A stretch of DNA of 19,320 bases. Origin: a bacterium. Its GTDB lineage: Bacteria; Blakebacterota; Blakebacteria; Blakebacterales; Blakebacteraceae. The DNA lies in NCBI GenBank assembly GCA_025774205.1, contig JALGWK010000004.1, positions 1 through 19,320 on the forward strand, written 5' to 3'. This document shows positions 14,660 through 19,320 of the stretch, in pieces. The translations under genes were made by a program, and so were the position numbers. The first letter of the stretch is position 1; each line of letters starts with the position of its first letter. Below the pieces are notes generated by a model. The model was not told where the DNA came from. It searched no databases and saw nothing but the letters and a program-made list of their open reading frames with translations.

Positions 14660-16825
14660 TTACTCTTCGGTTCCGCAGAACACACCGATCGGGATCTCGA
14701 CGAAGAAGGGGCGATCGACGTTCCCGGTGATCTCCTCGAGATCGATGCCTTCCTCGGCGAAGAGCTGCATGATGAGTCCGCTGCATGTTTTCGAACCGCA
14801 GGCGCCCATCCCCGACCGGGTGGCGACCTTGATCTCGTTGATGTCGCGCGAACCGGCCCTGATCATCTCGCGGATCTCTCCGGCGCTGACCCGTTCGCAG
14901 CGGCATACGATCGTATCGTCGGTCAGCCGCTCCACGTAGAGATCCATCGGCTCGGTCACATTCTCTTCCTGTACCTGGAGCCCGGCGATCTGTTTCGCGA
15001 TCTCCCGGGGAGCTTTCACGAGGATCTTGAAGGTGTTGCTCTTTTTCGGTTTCTTCTTCCCGCTCTCCGGCTCCTCATCCCCGGGTACATCCGGCAGGCC
15101 GGGAACGGCGATGGCGCCCGGCCTCACCTTCTCCACTACACAGGTTCCCAGCACGGCTCCGACGGTATCCAGAACCGTGACAAGGTCGCCCTTTTTCACC
15201 GATTCCTTCGTGAACTCGTGGGCGATGGTGACGATCGGGTTCTCCGGGTCCTTCCGGTAATCCACCATCGTCACCGCCAGGCCGGGACAGATGGTGACAC
15301 ACTGGGCGCAGCCGGTGCACGTTTCACCGATCTCGTCGCCGATGAATCGGGGCGTGTTGCGGATGTCGTCGCCCACCGTGACAGCGTGGATTGGACAGAC
15401 GGAGATGCACGGATTGCAGGGGATCTCCTCGGAGCAGTGGAAGAGTGGGAATATCCCCTCTTCCTTCTCCGGGATCTCCTCGTCGTAGGTCATGCCCGGT
15501 TTCGATTTCAACACCTGTTCCGTCGCCAGCCAGTCATCGGGCGTCTCTTCGACGTCCCGGCCCAGGGTCCTGGCGATCTCCCGTCCCTTGATCTTTCCCG
15601 AGAACATCGCGGCCGAGGCCTCGGCGATCTCCCGGGCGTCACCGGCAGCGAACACCTCCATACCGAAATCGACAGCCTTGTGATAGAACTCGTCAACCGG
15701 GTCGAGCCCGACCGCGATGAGCACCGTGTCGCACTCGAATGACTGTTCGGTGCCCGGTATGGCCTTCCAGTCGGGGCCGATCCCGGCGATGGTGACCGAT
15801 TCGACGGTCTCATCGCCATTGGCTGAGACGATGGTATGGGAGGTGTAGATCGGAACACCGAACCGGACCAGCTTGTCCTTGTGGACCTTGTAGCCGCCGC
15901 ACTTGGGCAGCGCTTCGACGAGCCCCACGACCTGGATCCCGGCCTGCAGGGCGTGATAGCCGGCGATGAGCCCCACGTTGCCGCCCCCCACGATGAAGAG
16001 CTTTTCGGCGGCTCTCACCAGATCACGGTTCACCAGGGTCTGGAAAGCGCCGGCGCCGTAGACTCCAGGCAGGGTGTTGCCCCTGAAGATCAGAGACTTC
16101 TCCCGCGCTCCCGCAGCTACGAGCATCGTCTTCGGCTGGACCAGGACGTAGTGTCTGCCATCGCGGACCAGGCCCACCTTCCGGTCGCTGAAGACCGCCA
16201 CCGCGTTGGTATTAATCCAGCAGGTCACGGTATCGAGCCGGGCTGCCTCCTCCTCCAGCACTTCACCGATCTCGATACCCCGCATCCCGGCGTAACAGTC
16301 GGCCATCGAGCCGAAGAACTTGTGGGTTTGAAGCACCAGCTTGCCGCCCAGCTTGTGCTTGTCATCAACAACGAGGGTCTCAACTCCCGCCCGGCCCAGT
16401 TCGATGGCCGCCGAGAGTCCCGCCGGACCCCCGCCGATGATGAGACATTCCACTTCCATCTCTTCAGTGTCATGGAAAGAGGGCGCGTCCTCGACTGCGG
16501 GGAGCGCCGGCAGGCTCTCGACCGGTTCCACCCGCATACCCGGCTGTATGATCTCCATGCACGATTTCACCGGATAGCCGTCGGCGATGACCATGCACTG
16601 GGAACATTGTCCGTTGGCGCAGAAGATGCCCTGGGGGGAGTCATCCTTTGGATGATGCCCGAAGATGCGGATACCGTTGGCGAAAAGAGCCGACGAGATC
16701 ATCTCACCCTGACGGGCGGTGAGTTCCTCCCCCGACCAGAAGAACTCGAGCGTCTCTCCATCTGAGGCAGTGAGAATGGGATGTTCACGGATATGGAAAT
16801 CGTCTGGATGCAAACCGGTCTCCAT
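14660..16825 (-). CDS. Multi-cluster Fe-S flavoprotein: 2Fe-2S + pyridine nucleotide-type FAD + 2x4Fe-4S + BFD-like 2Fe-2S
   Basis: The 721-residue protein has an N-terminal 2Fe-2S ferredoxin domain (C69, C74, C77, C89), then an FAD/NAD-binding disulfide-oxidoreductase-like module with GGGPAGLSAA (about 131-140) and GGGNVGLIAG (about 280-289). A dicluster ferredoxin insert follows (C464-x5-C470-x2-C473-x3-C477; C503-x2-C506-x2-C509-x3-C513), then a Lys-rich linker (about 585-597) and a BFD-like 2Fe-2S domain (C641, C643, C676, C681). HcnA plus HcnB, or SoxA without its C-terminal folate half, have the same outer parts; the 4Fe-4S insert is extra. It should carry electrons from the DAO-family partner encoded next to a soluble or membrane acceptor. 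ATG 16825 lacks a close ribosome site: GGGAGG is 19 bases away, and an in-frame CTG start between them is possible. A Fur-like box lies upstream. Confidence 0.88.
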   Translation of the reverse strand: METGLHPDDFHIREHPILTASDGETLEFFWSGEELTARQGEMISSALFANGIRIFGHHPKDDSPQGIFCANGQCSQCMVIADGYPVKSCMEIIQPGMRVEPVESLPALPAVEDAPSFHDTEEMEVECLIIGGGPAGLSAAIELGRAGVETLVVDDKHKLGGKLVLQTHKFFGSMADCYAGMRGIEIGEVLEEEAARLDTVTCWINTNAVAVFSDRKVGLVRDGRHYVLVQPKTMLVAAGAREKSLIFRGNTLPGVYGAGAFQTLVNRDLVRAAEKLFIVGGGNVGLIAGYHALQAGIQVVGLVEALPKCGGYKVHKDKLVRFGVPIYTSHTIVSANGDETVESVTIAGIGPDWKAIPGTEQSFECDTVLIAVGLDPVDEFYHKAVDFGMEVFAAGDAREIAEASAAMFSGKIKGREIARTLGRDVEETPDDWLATEQVLKSKPGMTYDEEIPEKEEGIFPLFHCSEEIPCNPCISVCPIHAVTVGDDIRNTPRFIGDEIGETCTGCAQCVTICPGLAVTMVDYRKDPENPIVTIAHEFTKESVKKGDLVTVLDTVGAVLGTCVVEKVRPGAIAVPGLPDVPGDEEPESGKKKPKKSNTFKILVKAPREIAKQIAGLQVQEENVTEPMDLYVERLTDDTIVCRCERVSAGEIREMIRAGSRDINEIKVATRSGMGACGSKTCSGLIMQLFAEEGIDLEEITGNVDRPFFVEIPIGVFCGTEE

Positions 16826-16901
16826 GCGGCTCAGGCTGCTGATTCCTCCCTGCGATCGGACGGCCGGGTGTATCGGGCCCGGGTCAATCCGGCAGTACCG
16901 A

Positions 16902-16920
16902 TATAATGATAATCATAAAG
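16902..16920. promoter_or_regulatory. Fur-box-like operator
   Basis: TATAATGATAATCATAAAG matches the 19-base E. coli Fur consensus at 15 positions, including 14 in a row (ATAATGATAATCAT). It lies 77 bases upstream of the Fe-S flavoprotein start and 182 before nagB. It overlaps -10-like hexamers on the minus strand (TATGAT, TATCAT) in otherwise GC-rich DNA. Iron-responsive control of the minus-strand redox operon is inferred. Other Fur-family proteins (PerR, Zur) have related sites. Confidence 0.55.
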
Positions 16921-16961
16921 GGATGAAAATAGGACCAGATAGTCTTTTTTTAGGTCAATCC

Positions 16962-16999
16962 CCCTGTTCCACATCCTTTATAAACGATCGATAACAGGG
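16962..16999. repeat. Spaced inverted repeat upstream of nagB
   Basis: CCCTGTT (16962-16968) and AACAGGG (16993-16999) are perfect 7-base arms around 24 bases that include TTTATAAACGATCGAT. It might be an operator or a structure in the nagB leader. No known consensus was matched. Confidence 0.3.
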
Positions 17000-17101
17000 C
17001 TGGCCCGAAAATGCTTTTTCCCGGGGAACTCTCTCAGGCTTTCATATCCAGAACCTGTATTGTACGCTCATCAATCGGGAGAAAAGGAGAAAAGGGCACC
17101 C

Positions 17102-17872
17102 ATGGAAGTCATCATCAAGGACAGCTATGAGGAGATCAGTGCACTCGCGGCCAGAATGATCGCACAGGTCGTGCGCGGGAAACCGAACGCCGTCGTGGGG
17201 CTGGCGACCGGCAGTACGCCGCTTGGAACCTACCAGGAACTGATCCGACTGCATAAGGAGGAGGGGCTCGATTTAAGCGGTGTCACCACCTTCAACCTGG
17301 ACGAATATGTCGGGCTGCCCGGCGATCACGACCAGAGTTACCGCTGGTTCATGAATAAGAACCTCTTCAACCATATCAACATCGATCCCGCCAACACCCA
17401 TGTGCCGAACGGTATGGCGGACGATATCGAGAGGTCGTGCGAGGAATACGAAGAGGCCATCACGGCCGCGGGTGGGATAGACATCCAGTTGCTGGGGATC
17501 GGGGAGAACGGCCACAGCGCCTTCAACGAACCCGGTTCCTCGCTCGGTTCACGCACCCGTGTCAAGACCCTGGATGAGGAGACGATCACCGATAACGCCC
17601 GCTTTTTCGAGAATATGGAGGATATTCCGCGTTACGCGATCACGATGGGTATCGGAACCATCATGGATTCCCGGGCGGTCATACTGCTGGCCAACAAGGA
17701 ATCGAAGGCCGAAGCCATCTCGATAACGGTGGAAGGTCCCATCACAGCCATGGTGCCGGCAACCATTGTGCAGATGCACCCGAAAGCCACTATCATCGTG
17801 GACCGACCGGCGGGATCGAAACTGACCCGGGAGTACCCCGACCGGCCGGCTCGGATAGTGAACCCGACCTGA
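17102..17872 (+). CDS. nagB: Glucosamine-6-phosphate deaminase NagB
   Basis: The 256-residue enzyme converts glucosamine 6-phosphate to fructose 6-phosphate and ammonia in the cytosol, the step that sends amino sugars into glycolysis. Phosphate-binding GLATGSTPLGTY (33-44), the proton-relay Asp D67 in FNLDEYVGL, and N136-G137-H138 with E143 in GENGHSAFNEPGSS match the family's active site. E. coli has Asp where N136 stands; Asn is usual in the shorter B. subtilis-type enzymes. The length fits those forms, so allosteric control by GlcNAc-6-P is doubtful. ATG 17102 follows AGGAG and AGGG; an upstream TTG at 17060 is not needed. No convincing sigma-70 promoter was seen. The next gene follows after 11 bases. 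Confidence 0.93.
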   Translation: MEVIIKDSYEEISALAARMIAQVVRGKPNAVVGLATGSTPLGTYQELIRLHKEEGLDLSGVTTFNLDEYVGLPGDHDQSYRWFMNKNLFNHINIDPANTHVPNGMADDIERSCEEYEEAITAAGGIDIQLLGIGENGHSAFNEPGSSLGSRTRVKTLDEETITDNARFFENMEDIPRYAITMGIGTIMDSRAVILLANKESKAEAISITVEGPITAMVPATIVQMHPKATIIVDRPAGSKLTREYPDRPARIVNPT

Positions 17873-17883
17873 ATCGAGCTGCC

Positions 17884-19320
17884 ATGTCCGGAAGAAACCT
17901 CCTTGAAGCGGTCGTGAACGCGACCTCCGACTCACCGATCATCCGGGAGCAGGCCCGGATCAGGGAGAGGGTGACCGGCGGGAGTGTCCTCTTTGCCGAC
18001 GACACCCTGCGCGAACTCACCCCCAATGAGATCAGGATTCTCGAGGGGAACCTGAACCGATGTGACGACTGGGGCCGGATCCGGGTCGTGAACGGCTTCG
18101 ATCCCGAGCGGGTCCGGGGCTCATCCCTCTTCGGCCGGATCGTGCTGGGCAGGTTCACCGGCGAGGCGGAACTGGAGCCCGGTATCGTGGTCCCGACCGG
18201 GATCTTCGGGAGCAGGATCTCCGATTGTGAGATCGGGGACGAGGTGACGGTCGTGGATGTTCATCTCCTCGGGAAGATGATCGTGAAGGAGGGAGCGGTC
18301 CTTTTCAACTGCGGCAGTGTGGTCTGCACTGGTGAGACCACCTTCGGAAACGGGGTGGAACTGCCGATCGCCATCGAGACAGGCGGCCGGGAGGTGAGAA
18401 CCTACGCCGAGATCACAGTAGCAGTGGCCGCCGAGGTGGCGACTTCCAGGGACAACGCCGATCTGATCGGGGAATACGAGCGCCTGGTCGACGCCTACGC
18501 CGAGCAGTGTCGCGGAGAATTCGGCGTGATCGGCGCCAATGCCCGCCTCTCCAACACCCCCCGGATCGAGAACGTCTTCATGGATAACTGCTGCGTGATC
18601 CGGGACGCCGGCATGGTGAAGAACGCCACTCTGCTTGGTACAGGAGAGGAACCGGCGGAGATCACAAGCGGCGCTCTCGTCACCGACTCGATCCTCCAGT
18701 GGGGTTCAGAAGCAGCCAGCGGTGCCATCGTGGACCGCTCGGTATTGACCGAGCACTCCCACGTCGAACGTCACGGCAAGGTCACTGATTCCCTGCTCGG
18801 ACCGAATACCGGGGTGGGGGAGGGCGAGGTCACGGCGTGTCTCGTTGGTCCCTTCGTGGGCTTCCACCACCAGGCGCTGCTGATAGCGGCCTTCTGGCCT
18901 GAAGGGAAGGGGAACGTCGGATATGGCGCCAATGTCGGTTCAAACCACACCTCGAAAGCTCCCGACCAGGAGATCTGGTGCGGTGAGGGGACCTTCTTCG
19001 GGCTGGGCGTGAATATCAAGTTCCCTTCCGATTTCACCGGCGCGCCCTATTCGATCATCGCCACCGCGGTCAACGCGTTGCCCCAGAAGGTGACCTTCCC
19101 CTTCTCTTTGATCAACTCCCCCTCGGCGGTGATCCCCGGTATCTCCCCGGCCTGGAACGAGATCATGCCCGGATGGGTGCTGTCGGACAATATCTTCGCC
19201 GTCCGGCGCAACGAGGGAAAGTACCTGAGTCGGAACAAAGCCACGCGATCCCGTTTCGACTTCGAGGTCTTCCGCCCCGACATCATGGATCTCGTCCTCA
19301 GGGCCCGCGATGCCCTCCAA
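17884..19320 (+). CDS. DUF4954 left-handed beta-helix protein, C-terminus outside window
   Basis: The frame from ATG 17884 has no stop in the 479 codons to the window edge. The product opens with a helical start and LTPNEIRILEGNLNRCDDWGRIRVV, then a long run of hexapeptide-like turns (FGSRISDCEIGDEVTVVDVHLLG, IENVFMDNCCVIRDAGMV, VDRSVLTEHSHVERHGKVTDSLLGP). The KGNVGYGANVGSNHT and FFGLGVNIKFPSDF motifs are what I know from the DUF4954 family (about 650-700 residues). The left-handed beta-helix is the fold of sugar acyl- and nucleotidyltransferase C-terminal domains, but no activity is proven. The gap after nagB is 11 bases and only a weak GAG ribosome site is seen, so it is probably co-transcribed with nagB. 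A role in amino-sugar metabolism is inferred from that alone. Confidence 0.85.
   Translation, partial: MSGRNLLEAVVNATSDSPIIREQARIRERVTGGSVLFADDTLRELTPNEIRILEGNLNRCDDWGRIRVVNGFDPERVRGSSLFGRIVLGRFTGEAELEPGIVVPTGIFGSRISDCEIGDEVTVVDVHLLGKMIVKEGAVLFNCGSVVCTGETTFGNGVELPIAIETGGREVRTYAEITVAVAAEVATSRDNADLIGEYERLVDAYAEQCRGEFGVIGANARLSNTPRIENVFMDNCCVIRDAGMVKNATLLGTGEEPAEITSGALVTDSILQWGSEAASGAIVDRSVLTEHSHVERHGKVTDSLLGPNTGVGEGEVTACLVGPFVGFHHQALLIAAFWPEGKGNVGYGANVGSNHTSKAPDQEIWCGEGTFFGLGVNIKFPSDFTGAPYSIIATAVNALPQKVTFPFSLINSPSAVIPGISPAWNEIMPGWVLSDNIFAVRRNEGKYLSRNKATRSRFDFEVFRPDIMDLVLRARDALQ

Noticed and set aside
14405-16765. Long plus-strand frames (445 and 309 codons) opposite the redox genes
   Set aside because: Both lie antisense to genes with intact FAD and Fe-S motifs. 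Their translations are Asp/His/Arg/Gly-rich with no domain.
16931-16952. T-run (TTTTTTT) with a small GGAC/GTC stem as a terminator
   Set aside because: The stem is only 4-5 bp with a mismatch, and no plus-strand gene ends upstream of it because the flanking genes diverge.
17000-17017. TGGCCCGAAAATGCTT upstream of nagB as a sigma-54 promoter
   Set aside because: The GG-GC spacing is 9 rather than 10 bases, which sigma-54 tolerates poorly.

Overview
The window is GC-rich bacterial chromosome with dense coding and short gaps. A lipoprotein signal, a type IV prepilin leader and a HAMP-linked membrane cyclase point to a diderm (Gram-negative-type) cell. Several 4Fe-4S and 2Fe-2S centres, a cysteine-rich DUF1847 protein and a DUF4954 protein fit an anaerobic or microaerobic organism. 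DUF4954 is known from Bacteroidetes, spirochaetes and relatives, and FN3-rich prepilins occur in FCB-type candidate phyla. I infer an FCB or spirochaete-like lineage, but no marker gene here settles the phylum. No rRNA, tRNA, CRISPR array or intact mobile element was seen.

Left part (1-6594, plus strand): the 3' part of a very large M14 zinc carboxypeptidase-like protein is followed by two small unrecognised proteins (about 87 and 50 residues), a DUF1847 cysteine-rich protein, and ettA, an ABC-F translation factor. ettA probably has its own extended -10 promoter.

Middle (6595-10654, plus strand): a 451-base AT-rich gap holds two matching inverted repeats (TGCAC/GTGC type arms, 8-nt spacer in both). 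It also holds a near-consensus sigma-54 promoter and a truncated type IV prepilin leader. These lead into a 1202-residue PilW-like prepilin. That protein carries an EF-hand loop, about five fibronectin III-like modules, a beta-sandwich (jelly-roll-like) domain and a C-terminal beta domain. This looks like an enhancer-regulated surface adhesin displayed through a pilin anchor, and it is the most unusual part of the window.

Right-middle (10635-16825, minus strand): four tightly packed genes read leftwards. They are a 721-residue flavoprotein with four predicted Fe-S clusters, a DAO-family FAD oxidoreductase, a CACHE/HAMP-type class III adenylate cyclase, and a TPR lipoprotein. The first two should form an amine or amino-acid dehydrogenase of the HcnABC, SoxAB or proline dehydrogenase type. 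Upstream of the first gene is a strong Fur-box-like site, sensible for an iron-costly enzyme. The last gene overlaps the prepilin gene tail-to-tail by 20 bases.

Right end (17102-19320, plus strand): nagB (glucosamine-6-phosphate deaminase) is followed 11 bases later by a DUF4954 left-handed beta-helix protein that runs off the window. The pair suggests amino-sugar metabolism.
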